Source: Fistularia commersonii
Taxonomy: Eukaryota; Chordata; Actinopteri; Syngnathiformes; Fistulariidae
NCBI GenBank assembly: GCA_037954325.1
Contig: JBBMNZ010000015.1
Location: 11,386,501 to 11,450,500 of the forward strand
Direction of reading: 5' to 3'
Length of the DNA: 64,000 nt
Shown: one piece after another, positions 22,331 to 35,077 of the stretch
How positions within the stretch are numbered: position 1 is the stretch's first letter
Layout of the letters: every line of letters begins with the position of its first letter
Notes under the pieces: generated by a model
Told to the model about the DNA's origin: nothing
What the model saw: the letters and a program-made list of their open reading frames with translations, nothing else
Databases searched by the model: none
Made by a program: the position numbers and the translations under genes

Positions 22331-24544
22331 CTGATTGTATTTCCCGATAAAAGCGATGAGGGCTCCGGTGTCTTGTGGTATCACTAAGCGCCACGACCGG
22401 AACACGATCTGGGATCCAGAGAGCAGGAAACACTGGAGACCCGAACTCCTAGCATCTGGTTTAGCTATCATCTGATTAGCTGTTGGCTGATCAGATGTGA
22501 CAAATTCAATCTGGTGGGATAATGGTTTCTGAGTTTAGAAGAGGAAGTACTTTCAGGCCTGGTATCTGACGCCATACCTGCAGTACCACAGCTCGACCAC
22601 TATGAGGACGTTGAACAGCAACGGCATCACGTCCCGTTGAGAACGCAGACGCGGCGGTCCAATGCTGCCAACTTTATTAGCGGCTGTAACTCCAGCTGCC
22701 TTTATTTGCTAAAGGGGGAAAATGTGCATCCGACTTTACGATGTAGAAATCAATCCTCGCCTCCATTTGATCGGAATTTGGTGTCACCCCGCCCCTTCCA
22801 TTAAAAACCGCAAAAAAACACGGCGCATTATTATCGACCGGGCGTCGCATTTCTGTAATAATCGCGAGTCATGGCGTCTAGCACCCGCAGGGAGGTGGGT
22901 AGTGAAAAATACAGCGACGGGAAGCGATGCTTCCACCCCACGCTCATCGTCTTTCTCCCAGACAGCTACAAGAACCTGTCCTCAGGGGAGGACATCAGGT
23001 CGGCGTGAGCGGTGACCCCCCCCCGCACCCCCCCAAGGCAGTCCGGTGACGGATCTTGACAAGTGGAAAGACACCACATTTGTCCATCGTCTCTCCCGGG
23101 ACCAGCGGCGAACACTTTTTTCCTTGACTGTTTGTCAAGCGTGGGATTTCGGCAGCGCAACTAAGGCTAATCGCAGCTCTGCTCAAGCTAAAGAACAAAA
23201 AATGAATCGGGCATTTGCTGTCATTGGGTATTTAGCAGAGATACACTTGTTGTCACCCGACCACTTCCTGGTCCCAATGCTAGCTGCTGTTTAGCAGTGG
23301 CTAGCGTTAGCGACATGCCATTCTTTGCATTGCAGCAATGATGTCTCTGAGCTATCTGTGCACAAATAGGTATAAAAACCCAGCAGCGTCAATAAAGCTG
23401 AAGTGGATTTTATACTTAAATGATCTCCTGCGGGGACAGCAGGTCTAGCGTCATAGCAACGTATCTTGTTTACAAACTTTGATGAGCAGAACTCCATGAC
23501 TGCCTAAGGTCACGGGGTCATGGTCTGCACAACGCTGTTCGTGCAGGGACGGCGGGCTGTGGTGACATGGCGAGGTATTTGAAGTAATTTGTGAATCAAT
23601 TTTTAAATCTTTTTGAAATCTACAGATGATTTACATTTTTTTTATACAAAAATGATTGAACCCATCTGCTCTCAAGTTTGGGTATGCGGACTAAGAGACG
23701 GACGCGTCACGTATGGAAAATTCAACTTTTCGGACCCAATCAAAAGACAGATGAAGGTTGAATGTCCTCGCACAAGGACTTGGCTAGAAGTGAGCTTGAT
23801 GAGAAGGTTGAACCCGAAACAAGAGAAAAGAGGAGGAGGGAACAGTACAGAAAAGAGTAGACTGGAGTATGAGATGGTCATCGGAGGCTCACTAACCCTC
23901 GGACGAGCCCATTATTTTTGGACCTGCTCTGCCAATTAGCATACTTAGCATATTGTACGTTTAGCATGGAGAGCTCCGCTTTGTTGGTGCTCCCCCACCT
24001 GCCCGTTTGCGGCGCACCGCACGGCGTTAACATCGGGAGACGACCGACAGCAACCTGTTCTCTTTTTTCTTCTTTTTTTTTTTTTTTTTTCATTTTCAGA
24101 TTTTACATTCTGTTTTGGGCTAATTTCCCCCCCAGAGGCCCCAACAAGGTTGCGTTTGGTGATTTATTGTGCTTCCCCCTCACCTAGCACTGCCACGCTA
24201 CGCTAATATTAGAATCCTCTAATTACCTTGTTTTTTTTTTTTTCATTTTGACCTCGTTAAAAGTGAGGGAAAAGTATCAATGCAGGCGCTTCACGTTTCG
24301 AGGGAGCTGGGAGGTAGAGGTAGGTTTGATCTTAATTTCTATTCAATCGAAACGTACCCGAGGCTCATATGTGCAACAGATCCAGATCTGGACCGGCTCC
24401 ATGTTTATCGGGAGTGATCTTAATTTTGATTCTGGGTTGAAAGGGGGCGGGGCTTAAACCCCACAGGTCAGCTGTCAAGGGTCTCGACTTGTATGCTTCT
24501 TTCAAAAGCACTTTATACTAGATCACGTTCACCCATTAACATAC

Positions 24545-24665
24545 CGAGCCAGGCCATTGGGAGCAACTAAGGGGGTTTTGTGTCTTGATCAAGAACAGGT
24601 GCCGGGATTGGAACCGCCAACCTTCTGATTGAATGTCCGATCAACCCACACATCGAACCCTTCAC
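24545..24665. repeat. SINE-like fragment
   Basis: TTGATCAAGAACAGGTGCCG followed by GGATTGGAACCGCCAACCTT and CTGATTGAA resembles the tRNA-like segment of fish SINEs. The related sequence at 61300-61423 plus 62653-62725 carries a similar order of blocks. Confidence 0.4.
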
Positions 24666-25988
24666 TCCTTCATTTGCACCAGCTGACAATGAGTCTTCAA
24701 TTAAACTGCTGGTTGTTTTTTGGACCCTGGGAGGGAAATGGAGAGCCTGCAGGTGGGAAGAACATGGAGAGAACCTGACAGGATCGATCGTAATTTCTAT
24801 CTTAATCCTCTAACAAGAAAAAAAAAAAAAATTCGTCCTATCAGCCAGCACATACAGCGCTCCAACATCTGGGAGACGTATGCTCTGGGCCCGCATCAGA
24901 CGATGATATCTGCAGAGTGATACATCACTCCAGTCTCACAGCCGGCATCTGCTTCATCCTGTTCTTCGTCACAGACACAAACCCGGCGGATCTAGATTCT
25001 GACAGGACCAGGTTAAGTCCCGCCTCCAATGTCAGCTGGGATTGTTTCTGAACACCCAAGAAAAAGCAAGAGCACTGATAGATTATAGTACATTTACTTT
25101 ATAGTAGTTTTATAGTAGTTGAAGTAGTTTTTTTTCCTTCTAGAATGTTCAAATAATGATCATTGTCGGGTGAAATGTTGTCTTCTGACAGACCTAACGC
25201 TAACCCTAAATTCCTCTTTTGAGGGTCCAGAACAAAAGGAAGCGGGCGGTACAGCGGCGGGAGCCGTCTCCCGGCGGCAAGGACACTCGCGGGTCGAGAA
25301 CTGACCCTGGCTGTCAGGCAGCGACTGGGGCGACGAGCACATTCATTTTGGGCTGTCATTTCCCCGGGACTGACATTAATTAGTGGAAACGCCTCGGAGC
25401 CATGGTTCGTCGTAGCGACACCCAGGCTGCCATTTTAAGTGGAGGACATCAGGGTACAAATAAAAAAATTTAAAAAAGGTTGATTTTATTCACCTCTTTT
25501 AAATGGAATTACGAGCCGATAGGATACAATGCTAGACCCGAGGGAGGCTCTCGCTGTCATTGCTGTGCGATGTGATGCTACGCTAAGCTAACGGGCTAAA
25601 TCACTGGTTTTGGGACAAGTCAGACCTCCATTTTCAAACGTACCAGAGGCGGAGGAGCTCTTAGCATCTTTAGAATGAACAAGAGCATGTAGCCAATGGC
25701 CGCTGACCCCGGGCCAGGAGGCGGGGTTTCACCTGGACGTGTCACATGTAGAGACGTCCAACCATTTGCTGGCTGGGTTCACACCTACGGGCACTTTAGA
25801 GTCTTCGATGACTCCACCGACCGACCTCTGACCCCACAGCGCAAGCTAGCAATCTTTCACCATTATGCTGGATTAATGCAACATGCAGCCATGCGGGTGG
25901 GACTGCTACAACACAACACTGTCTGATTGGATAAGAAAGAAAACAGATTCCGCTTGCTAACCTGCCGCCATCGGTGCGTGAGACTCAC

Positions 25989-26448
25989 CGTCCTCGGTGG
26001 GCACATAGATGTTCAGGTAGAGACAGTCCTCGCTCTGGTTCTGGACGAAGGTGGCCGCTGCGTCCAGGTTGTCGGTGAACCACACCGGCAGCATGATCTC
26101 TGGCAGGACGCCGTGCACGTTCTGCGGGCACACGGGCGCAAACGCCGTTGCGTTGCGGATTTCCTGCCAGGAGCCCGGGGCTTCGGGCGGCTGGAAGCGG
26201 CGCTCGCCCACCGGCGCCGTGGCGTACGGCACGCCCAGGTACTGCTCCACCGGGCCCAGGATCTCGTTTTGGAGCTCCTTCCTGATACCACGGACCTTTC
26301 CGTAGCCTGTGGACACAATGGGGTGTTTCAGGTCCACCCGCTGGCAGGAGGACAGGGAAAGTTGCAGCGCTAGCCCCAGGAGCCAAGCCAAGCGGCGATT
26401 CCCACCGACGCCGTGGCGGCAGGCCGTGCTGAGAGGAAAAAACAACAT
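25989..26448 (-). CDS. nlgn2: neuroligin-2 first coding exon (start, signal peptide, N-terminal domain)
   Basis: This encodes residues 1-153 plus one base of neuroligin-2, a single-pass postsynaptic adhesion protein of inhibitory synapses. The start at 26448 is the first in-frame ATG after the predicted acceptor at 26690. Residues 1-36 form a signal peptide with the core LAWLLGLALQLSLSS; cleavage is likely near SSCQ-RVDLKHP. The mature part matches the neuroligin N-terminus: GKVRGIRKELQNEILGPVEQ, YLGVPYATAPVGERRFQPPE, then ACPQN-like PVCPQNVHG. WFTDNLDAAATFVQNQSEDC favours neuroligin-2 over its paralogues. N-glycosylation sequons lie at N99 (NAT) and N137 (NQS); Cys107 and Cys142 are the expected disulphide pair. 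It ends YVPTED-G with donor GTGAGT. Whether this is the a or b teleost copy cannot be told here. Confidence 0.95.
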
Positions 26449-26689
26449 GTCCGAAAGCAAAGGCTCTCCGTTCACTCGGCGTGGACGAGGAGGGGGCGGG
26501 ATCACAGACTCATGGGGCCACAGGGGGGCGAACAACCAGGGCGCTGGACAAGGGGGCAGGTGGCTTTTCCAGGTCTGACACGACGGGGCGACGGTAGCAT
26601 TCTCAGGCAGACGCCGCCGTCTGAGCCGGGCTTCCTGTCCGGAACTCTGGGGCGGGTCCGAAGGTACAGCCGGGCAGCCAATCAGAAGC
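26449..26689 (-). other. nlgn2: predicted 5' UTR part of the first coding exon
   Basis: On the minus strand GTGTCTGTGTCTTCCAG ends at 26690 and looks like a good 3' splice site, so the exon probably begins at 26689 with 241 untranslated bases. The coding frame stays open upstream to 26715, but no in-frame ATG occurs between 26689 and 26448. The first in-frame ATG at 26715 would be on the intron side. Confidence 0.6.
26502..26600 (-). other. upstream ORF of 32 codons in the predicted 5' UTR
   Basis: An ATG at 26600 opens a 32-codon frame ending TGA at 26502, 53 bases before the main start. Its peptide begins MLPSPRRVRPGK and resembles nothing I know. If the 5' UTR call is right, it could lower translation of nlgn2. 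Confidence 0.4.
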
Positions 26690-26994
26690 CTGGAAGACAC
26701 AGACACCAATAGCATAAATATCGAAAAAAGTCGAATGAATCGGCAAGAGAGTCCTGCACATATCCTACCTATTTTTGTCTATTTATTTAGTTCTGGTCAT
26801 TGCTATTGTCGATCTATTTATATTGTCGTTTAGTTCTGGTTGTTTATTTTTGTGCCTTACTTGTCCTTTTTGTTGTTCATTATCATCCCTATTGTTGATG
26901 TTGCTACTGTCTATTTATTCGTGGATGTCTCGCTAACTTCTGTCTCTCTAATGATATTTATATTCATATTTAATTTACTTTTTTATTTTTTTGA

Positions 26995-27062
26995 CATTAT
27001 AAGTGTTACACTGCTGTGACAAAGGAATTTCCCCTGTGGCGATCAATAAAGTCTATCTTATC
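26995..27062 (+). mobile_element. LINE 3' tail
   Basis: CACTGCTGTGACAAAGGAAT, then TTCCCCTGTGGCGATCAATA, AAGTCTATCTTATC is the 3' terminus of a fish non-LTR retrotransposon. It is the same family as the minus-oriented tail at 12032. The AT-rich stretch upstream (26740-26990) may be its 3' UTR. Confidence 0.55.
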
Positions 27063-28984
27063 TCTTTTGGGGGTTTGTTTCCTTTTTGGGGGTTGATTCC
27101 TCTTTTTTGGGCTGATTTCTTGCACCTATGTCTAAATGTGGTCACATTTTTTGTCTTCGCCTTCTTTCATTGGTTAGAAAACAATGATTATGTGGATTTG
27201 CAGAAGAAAAATAAAAGACGATTTGAGAATTATTTTTTGGGTGGAGGTGAGTTCATGCACTTTCATGAGAAGACCGAAGTGACCTTATCAGCAGGCTATT
27301 CAAAGACACAACTTCATCTTTGTTCTTTCAACCATCAGTCACTTCCGCAGGGGATGTTGCTTTTAAGCGATTTTTTTTTTAATATATATTTCACACGTAT
27401 AATGACTGAATAATTTAATACAACAATAACACTTTCCATGTGCAAAACATCCGGACCGCACTCTTTGTAGGCATCTTCAGAAACCCAACATGATCGGTTA
27501 CCATTCATAAAAGTAGCGCTAACAGCGACATGCTAATAGCCAAAATAATACATCCATAAGAATTCATTTCCTGAATTTCACTTGAAACGAAAACTATTTA
27601 CTTTTTTAAGATTATGACGCATCACGCTTCCATAAAGAACCCAAAAAAAGTCAAAGACGGTCTGGATATCTGACACAAGAGCCTGGGTTTCGGCGGCATG
27701 ATCCCGGATCGGGGGGTTAAAAGGAAGGATAATGGCATTGAACCTCGGATGATGGAGCGCGCTCATTTCACCGCTGTGCTGCCAGAAACACAAATATATA
27801 TATATATATATATATACATTATTAGAAATTAGCCAGAGGAGCTACTGGTTGTATTAATTGGTATGTTATATAGACGCACCCTCCCCCTCGGACCGGTGAG
27901 ATAATCCGCCGCAGAACCACAACTGCAACGGGGATGATCTTCTTAATGAGTCAAGATGAGTTCAAGAGTCAAGCTCCTCCCTCTCTTTTTGCGGCGACAG
28001 GGATTTTCAGGCGATTCAATAGGAACAGAGTTTGACAGGCAGTTGGAAAATACACCAGTGGCTAAACTAGTGAGCAAGTTTGTACGCTCGCGGGCAATGA
28101 CATCACCGATACACTTTTTTACATGCAGAGCTACCACTAGCAGCAAGGCTAACCTTAGATACGTACGTCATGTATTCCCTGAAAAGCAACACGAAGCTGG
28201 AACGTTCCCCAAGCAGCTAACCATTTTAATGTTTAATTTGAGCAGCTAAATGGCTAATTAGCATGCAGCTACCTACTGGCGGCTAATACTTTACCGGCGA
28301 CAAGGGAGCACGGTGGTGAACATCGTGTCCTTGGTGCGAGATTTTTATTTTCTTTTTTTTAAAAAAGGGCGATTTGTTTGCCTAAAAGGCTTTTTACCAT
28401 CCTATAATTTTCCATCAGCGCTGCAACTTTTGTCCTCTGCGTTGACAAACGGCGGAGCATTAAGTCCATAAATTACGGCCATTCCGAGCCATTACATCAG
28501 ATTTTACACTTCTTTGTGAGGATTTATGGCCGGTGGACCTCTTTCATGCAGAATTACACCCCATTCCTGGGAGGAGGCATGAAAACAGGGTCAAGCTGAA
28601 CTCCAGGCAACAGGAGCTCTCAATAAAAACTGCCCCTTTGGCCTGATGGACAATCATGGGTGAGCTGCATGGATCTCTAACCTAACGTCCACGGATGGAC
28701 CACATTGGACATAGATAACCGAGACAGATAGCCAATCATCTGACTTCCTGTCAGACGTTGCTAAGCGATTACAGCAACAGAGTCCTCGGGGTGAAGCCAG
28801 ACGCTCTGACACAACACCTCCAATGTTCAAGAACTTTCAGAAGTCCTACAAAGTAGATCCTTTTTTTTTTTTCGAATGACCTAAAAGCCTGGCGGAATGT
28901 ATGAATCAAGAAGTTGCGATGTTGTGATTTCAAGATTCTTCTTGCCCTTTGGGCCATCTGTCTCCATCTAACTCCCTGCTGACA

Positions 28985-29155
28985 CATCTCCAACTACTCA
29001 TCCTCTCCTTCCATCCATAAACCTCCTCTCTGGTCTTCCTCTGGACATGCTCCAAGATCAGCATCCTTCACCATCCCTCCTCTGTCCACATCCAAACCAT
29101 CTCACTCTGACTTTTATCTCCAGAACATTAAACTCTCTAATGGACTTCAACCTCC
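28985..29155. repeat. interspersed retroelement fragment, copy 1
   Basis: It shares an ordered set of words with 34230-34430: CTCTGGTCTTCCTC, then CACCATCCCTCCTCTGTCCA, then TTTATCTCCAGAACAT and GGACT. The pair points to one dispersed family, likely LINE-derived. Confidence 0.5.
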
Positions 29156-31774
29156 AGCTCGGGCCCTAATCTGCTTATCTCGCCGTTTAGGCGTGATAAA
29201 GGCTTCCTACGTGGCGCTAACCATCGCTCCGACACCTCTTCAGCCTTCCGCCCGCTGCTACGCTCGGTGAAACAGATGGGGAGAGACGGCGCGAGGTGTT
29301 GCGTGATGTTTGGCGAGGACAAACGGGAACAAGCTTGCTGGAAGGGACGCAGAAAAAAAAAAACAAACGCTCACGAAGTCACTTGAGCGACGAAGAGCTT
29401 GGACGAAAGGGTATCTTTTCAACGTTTCTCGCCAGCCGACGTAACCACAGGTACTTCCAGGAGGGCTAAAAGTTAGCATGACAGCTATTAGCATCCTGGC
29501 ACTACAGGACGGCAAGGGAAAAAAAGGAATTGAAATGGACCCAAAATGTAAAGTTCACGATTCAGAAGTGATGGGTCCAGACCTGGGCAGATGGAGGCGG
29601 GACTAGCTTCCTTCAGCCTTGTCTTGGACCTGGAAGTGGACCGAAGCTGTTGTTTTATAAACCAGGAAGGGGTCTCTGGTTGAACCATCTTACCATCCAA
29701 CCCAGTACCCCTCACTTTCTCTGCCAACCTCTTTCAAGCATTAAAGAACCCCGTCAGTTCCCCTTTCCTAGATCCTTCATTCCTAAATTAGCTAAAGTTG
29801 CTGCCCTTCCCTGTGGGTAAAACCCATATTCCTCAACTTTGTTCGTTTCCCTCCCGACCGAACCGCATCACCTCTGCCTGAACACTTGTTTTCTCGATTC
29901 TTTCTTCTTTTTTCTCCCCTTGTAGCCATTCCTTCGCCCGTTCCTGACTCCGCCGTCTCGCAAAATAATCAAATAGATATTTATTTTCAGGGCCGGGGGC
30001 TGTGATTTCCTGCGGTAATAATTATTTGGTTACCTGGCAACCTCGCAGCAACGTGAAGTATCAAGGAAGTCACTGCAGCAAAACTCGGAAAGGGAGTTCC
30101 ACATATAATAAGTACAAGGGTGGGGGTCGATACGGTGTAGTATTGCAGTATTTTACATGGCGATATTGCATCTGTATGCTGACGCCAAGTATCGATCTTT
30201 TATTACACGTACATAAATTGCGAATACCGACTTAACTTTTGGGTTCTCGTCAGGTTTATGACAGTTTTTTACGACGGCGTTCGTCCGTCTGTCTTGCCTC
30301 CCGTCGCATTTTGCAGCAATAAAAAGACCGGGGCGGGGAAGGAGGGGCTTTATCTTCTTGGACAAACAGATGCAGATGAAATTTTCTTTTTGGGTGGGAG
30401 GAAACGATTTGCAGCTCAATTGATTGATGACGTACGACATTAGCCGCTTCAAGACGGAGGAGTTCTAAGAACTATCAAGTTGGACTTTGGTTCCAGGAAG
30501 TAGCCTGACACACACCTTAGGCTCCACACCTTAAAGCAAACCACCGAAGAAGAAGAAGAAGATGACATGGACAACATGGAGGTATCTAATGGGTTGAAAT
30601 GTTTTCATCTTCTCCCTGCTCTGATTCAGTGAAGAATCCCATTAGTCGTTATGCTAACTCTGCACTTTTTCTGGTGCCGAATGTTCCTCTGTGAGGCCTG
30701 GAAAACCCTCTGAGGTGAAGAGCTTGGACCTCTCCGACGCTTCTGTCCATTATGACCCAAGAAAACATCTGACCAATGCCCAAGTTAGATATCAAAAATA
30801 GCACTTCTCAGTCCACAAGAAGTATCTGGAAATGGACGTGGCTGATGAGAGCTAACAATCACCAAGCACAGCAAGCTGGACCCGTAAGAAGACCCTGCCT
30901 TGGAGTAGGACCTGAGGTCCTAGTTCCTCTAAACACACCAAGAAATGGCCTCGTTCCTGAACCTGTTCAGGTTCCTCCAGTGAGAAGGGGGGGTTTTGAA
31001 CCTTCTAGATACCTTCTACACCTTGTCAGAAGGAGAACCTGGGTCAATCCACAGGTGTACAGGTGCTCCTTCAGCCCCTCAGCAAGGACCGAATCCAGCC
31101 GCAATGTAGGGAGAAACCAAGGGGTACGAGATTCTCCAGAGGAAGCGGGGAGTCGTGTCGGACCTCATCGCACACTGAAGAATTTTTAAAAACCAACCAT
31201 CTCCGTGGCAGTGCCGGCTCTTGGAGTTCCATATGGACCACAAAAGCATTATGCATGGAGGGGGGGATGGAGGCGAGCTGCTCTCACTCGCCTTGCTGCC
31301 TTTGCCGTGGATGATGAACACGCCCGCGGAATCCAACGAGGCGTCAGATGTCGCACGTAGCCTCGGCTCCTCCAACATCTGTTCATGTCAGCCAACCGTG
31401 AGCCTCGACGACACCGGCCGTCGGTCCCTTCGCGTAAAATGGGATAATTCGAGGCGTCCGGGGCCACAGGAGCACCGTTTCTGTTGGTTGTACTCGAAGC
31501 AGTGGAACAAACCGTCAGGTGAGGAGGGGGTTGAGGACTCCGCCTTTTTAACGGTACGGTCCAAGCAGGAAGGGGAAACACAGCTGAATAGAAGGCTAGC
31601 CAACCACCAATGGTGGTTTCCTGTCGCCAACAAGCTAGCAACATCTGGCACCAAAACTTCAACCCAACTGCCTTACTTCTGCGGGCTTACTTCCAGATTC
31701 TCCCCTGATGAGAGGGTGAATAGTTGTATGTCTCGACACAACTGGCTGTAAAACATGTATGTCTCTACAATCCA

Positions 31775-31895
31775 TGTCTCAGTCTCTGTAAGTGGCCCTC
31801 CGATTGGCCCAGAATGAACCCCGCCTCTCGTCCAATCATAGCTGGGATAGGCTGCAGCAACCCTGACTGCAGGATAAGCGTTTCAGATGAATGAA
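31775..31895 (+). repeat. retroelement 3' end fragment
   Basis: ACCCCGCCTCTCGTCCAATC followed by ATAGCTGGGATAGGCTGCAG and GGATAAGCGTTTCAGATGAA with GAATGAATG resembles a very common teleost retroelement terminus, which often ends in a short tandem repeat. Confidence 0.55.
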
Positions 31896-32033
31896 TGAAC
31901 CTGATGAACCTCAAGTTTCCAGAAGTTAAATATACAGATAATGTGCACCATATGATGTACTGCATTATGGATAATAGAGTATGAAGTTCGCACGGTACGT
32001 CAGTGTTTTTCTTTACACAAAGTTCTTATGTTC

Positions 32034-32066
<33 letters not shown>

Positions 32067-32329
32067 ATAATTCAAGAAAAAAAAGTTTTGACTCATGTAG
32101 CGTGATTTGCCTGCAGAACTGTTTGAATCAACCCCCCCCCAAAAAAAAACTCATTACAGTCAGTCGCAGTAATTTGATATTGTTGACACGGATAATTAGC
32201 CACTAGTGTTCGCTGGTGCCAATAATCACATCAAGCCCTGTAATTACAAGTTTGAGTTTTTCTTTTCTTTTTGTTGATTCCAAAAGTACATAAATATTCA
32301 GTCCTGTAAAGTTGTACTTTCTTGGTGCT

Positions 32330-32425
32330 CAGAGGTAGTTGGGGGGGGTTATGGTTGGAAAACTCCAACCAGGGACCTTCTGGCTGCGAGGCGGACGCTC
32401 TGACTTGTGCGCTACCCCGGTCTGT
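32330..32425 (-). mobile_element. tRNA-derived SINE head
   Basis: Read on the minus strand, TAGCGCACAAGTCAGAGCG resembles a tRNA A box region, CGCCTCGCAGCCAGAAGGTC an anticodon arm, and CTGGTTGGAGTTT a decayed B box. This is a SINE and not a working tRNA gene: the B box and acceptor stem are broken. Confidence 0.5.
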
Positions 32426-33209
32426 TAATAATTTAAGCAAATAAATGGATTCATAAAGGAGAGCAGGTGCTGCCGCTCGTCCTGATGCGGCATCTATTTT
32501 CTGTCTGCGCCGTTTTTCCGTGGCGGTGACAAAAAAAAAACAAAAAAAACAATTAGCATTTCAAGTTCGTTAGCTTCGGCCTCCCTCTCGGGGGTCCCTG
32601 TGCAGGTCGTCCCCGGAGCCGGACAAAAGATGGCCGACGCCGGAACGGCTCATCAAGTTTTCATATTAGACGGCGAAGCGGCAGTGGGGTGGAAAGAGAT
32701 AAAAAATAAAAATAAAAAAAAGAGCCGGCGGTTTCTAAATGCGCCGTGTGATGTCAGAATTTTAAAAATAAAATTAAAAACAAGGGCATAAAAGTTTCTA
32801 GTCCATGAATAAATCAGCACCTCTTAAAAGAAGAAAGTTAAAAAAAAAGGGCGAGACAAAGCTACTTCCTGTCAGCTGGAGGCTGCGGGTGAGCAGAAGG
32901 TTGTACCATTGATAGGCTGGCAGTGTTCACTCCACCTGAAATGGAAAATTACTTATAACAATCCTCTTGTTTTCGGTCTCATAGGAGTTTCCGACTGGTC
33001 ACGTGGTCGAGGAGGCGCACGACTGACCAATCACAACTCACGGCCGAACTCCAGATCTAGAGCAGTGTTGGCGATCAAAATACGCCATGTGGAACGATCC
33101 GCCAGGAAAACACCTGTTGCAAGAAAAAAAAAAACCAAAAACTCCTCCAGGATCAAATTACCTCCAACATCCCATCTGGTAACAAACTAGCGTAGCTGTT
33201 GTTGGTCAG

Positions 33210-33333
33210 TTCACACACACACACACACACGCACACACACACGTTTCCCCCCAGGAGCTTGTGGAAACACCCAAAACACAGTCAGCCATTTGCACCTTCA
33301 ACCTCAAACAGCCACAACAATCACCTATCACTT

Positions 33334-33394
<61 letters not shown>

Positions 33395-33578
33395 CCTGCC
33401 CCTTTGACCCACTACCGCCGTGGGGAAAACACACACACACACACACACACACACCCCCTGAGAGGATGTATGATCACACTGCTCTGTCAGTGAGCCGAAG
33501 ATGAGCACGTTACCGCCGCCGTTTGTTTCACATCCCACATTCGTGTGTGTGTGTGTGTGTGTGTGTGAGTGTGTGTGA
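33210..33578. repeat. cluster of four dinucleotide microsatellites
   Basis: (CA)n at 33212-33242, 33338-33392 and 33429-33453 are followed by (GT)n at 33543-33578. Opposite polarity of the last run allows intramolecular pairing in a transcript. Confidence 0.95.
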
Positions 33579-34229
33579 GATATCTGCTGCTGGAGTCAAA
33601 CATTGCCGAACCCCAGAGACATCCTGACCTCCTAGGTGACCCTCTGAGAGGAACACTCTCAAACCATGAATACTTTGTGGAGAACCATGCTAACGTCGCT
33701 AACGTTGCTAACTGCAGCCTGACAAACATGGCGTCAAACAAGAACCCCCCCTTCGCGTGCCAACATGGCGGCTATCGACCGGTTGGAATATTCAAAATCA
33801 GGGGAAACCCCTGACGCTGATGGATTATTGGTTTAACCCGTCCTGCCAACCCTCGTGGGTTTTTTCGGCGAGCTGCGTTAGCGTGTTTTGGCTAGATGTG
33901 TGTTCAGTCTGCCGACGGATTAATTAGCGATGATGGAGGTGGAACGCCGGGGGGTTGTGTGCATATGTGTGTGTGTGTGTGTGTGTGTGTCGGCAGTAAA
34001 GGGAAGCCTCCCGACAGCTGCTGCCCCCCCGAGCTCTCGGGATAATTCTGGAAGAGAGAGAGGGGGAGAACCTGCTCCACCATGTAGCAGAACCGGTGCT
34101 GGAGCCGAGGGGGTGGAAAGAGGGGGGAGATGTTCGTGGAGCATCTCTTGAGGAAACCTGGGTTTGGATGCAGATGCAAGCAGTGCCCGTGACAGACACC
34201 CTCAGCAACGTTCAAAAGTCCTGCTCCCC

Positions 34230-34430
34230 TCCTGGGCCACCACACCTGTTCTCTGGTCTTCCTCCAGAACTCAGCTTCCTTCTATCCAGATCCTCACCAT
34301 CCCTCCTCTGTCCATCTCCCAAACATCAGACTTTATCTCCAGAACATCTAACATGCGCTGCCCCTCTGAAGGACTCCTTGCTTCACATCTGTATCTCCTG
34401 CCTTCTCCTTAGTGTCTCCAACATGGCTGC
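34230..34430. repeat. interspersed retroelement fragment, copy 2
   Basis: This is the partner of 28985-29155, sharing the same ordered words, and extends further with CACACCTGTTCTCTGGTCTT on the left. It ends before a poly-A-rich stretch (34475-34520). Confidence 0.5.
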
Positions 34431-34665
34431 TCTAGCCTCGGTGCATTGTTGTTGCGAATTTGAGAACGCGAAAGAAAAAAATTCAAAAATAAAAAAAAAT
34501 AAGATAAAAAAAAAAAAAATCCAGCAAGAAGTTAGCGGGGGAACTGAGAAACATTCAATCCCCTCTGAGAAATCCAACTGGAGATCAAGGAGAATTCTTT
34601 CTTGCATCTTTTCCTCGGCAGGAAACTGTGCAGCAGTAAAAAAAAAATAAATAAATAATCAAAAT

Positions 34666-34704
<39 letters not shown>

Positions 34705-35046
34705 AAACATGTTTATTAAGATCTGCCTACCAGAAGAATTTTTTTGTTTTTCCAATTACATCTAAGAGGTGGAGCAGGAGGACCCCAGATTCATCTCCAC
34801 AGCTGATTGACTTATGGACACACACACACACACACACACACACCTGCTTTCTGTCATTTAAATATCTACATGATCATTAACAGTGTCTATTCATTATTAA
34901 TATCACAACCAAAGGCACCCCCCCCCCCCCCCCCCCCGAGTTGGTACAATCCAGAGTTTCATTTAAATCATTACACGTTGACCAAAAATGTCCTAATCAA
35001 TATATATTTCCACCACTGGGACCACTGGGTTATTATGGACCATCTG

Positions 35047-35077
<31 letters not shown>

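Larger units (their letters stand above)
17656..25988 (-). other. nlgn2: nlgn2 intron, 8.3 kb
   Basis: It runs from the donor GTGAGTCT at 25988 to the cassette acceptor. It contains a pogo-like remnant (19508-19990), a hAT-like element (20140-20627), a (CA)n run (21654-21690), retroelement-like fragments (about 22190-22330 and 24545-24665) and GC-rich dispersed motifs (19397, 24443, 24999 and 25716). 17690-19500 and 22450-24540 look like unique intron sequence with poly-T runs and no exon-like segment I can support. Confidence 0.85.

Noticed and set aside
26449..26715. Upstream in-frame start at 26715 for neuroligin-2
   Set aside because: It lies on the intron side of a good acceptor at 26691/26690, and the peptide between lacks signal-peptide character, whereas the start at 26448 leads straight into one.
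32330..32425. Possible tRNA gene on the minus strand
   Set aside because: Only A-box-like and decayed B-box-like sequence is present and the acceptor stem does not pair; it is a SINE head.
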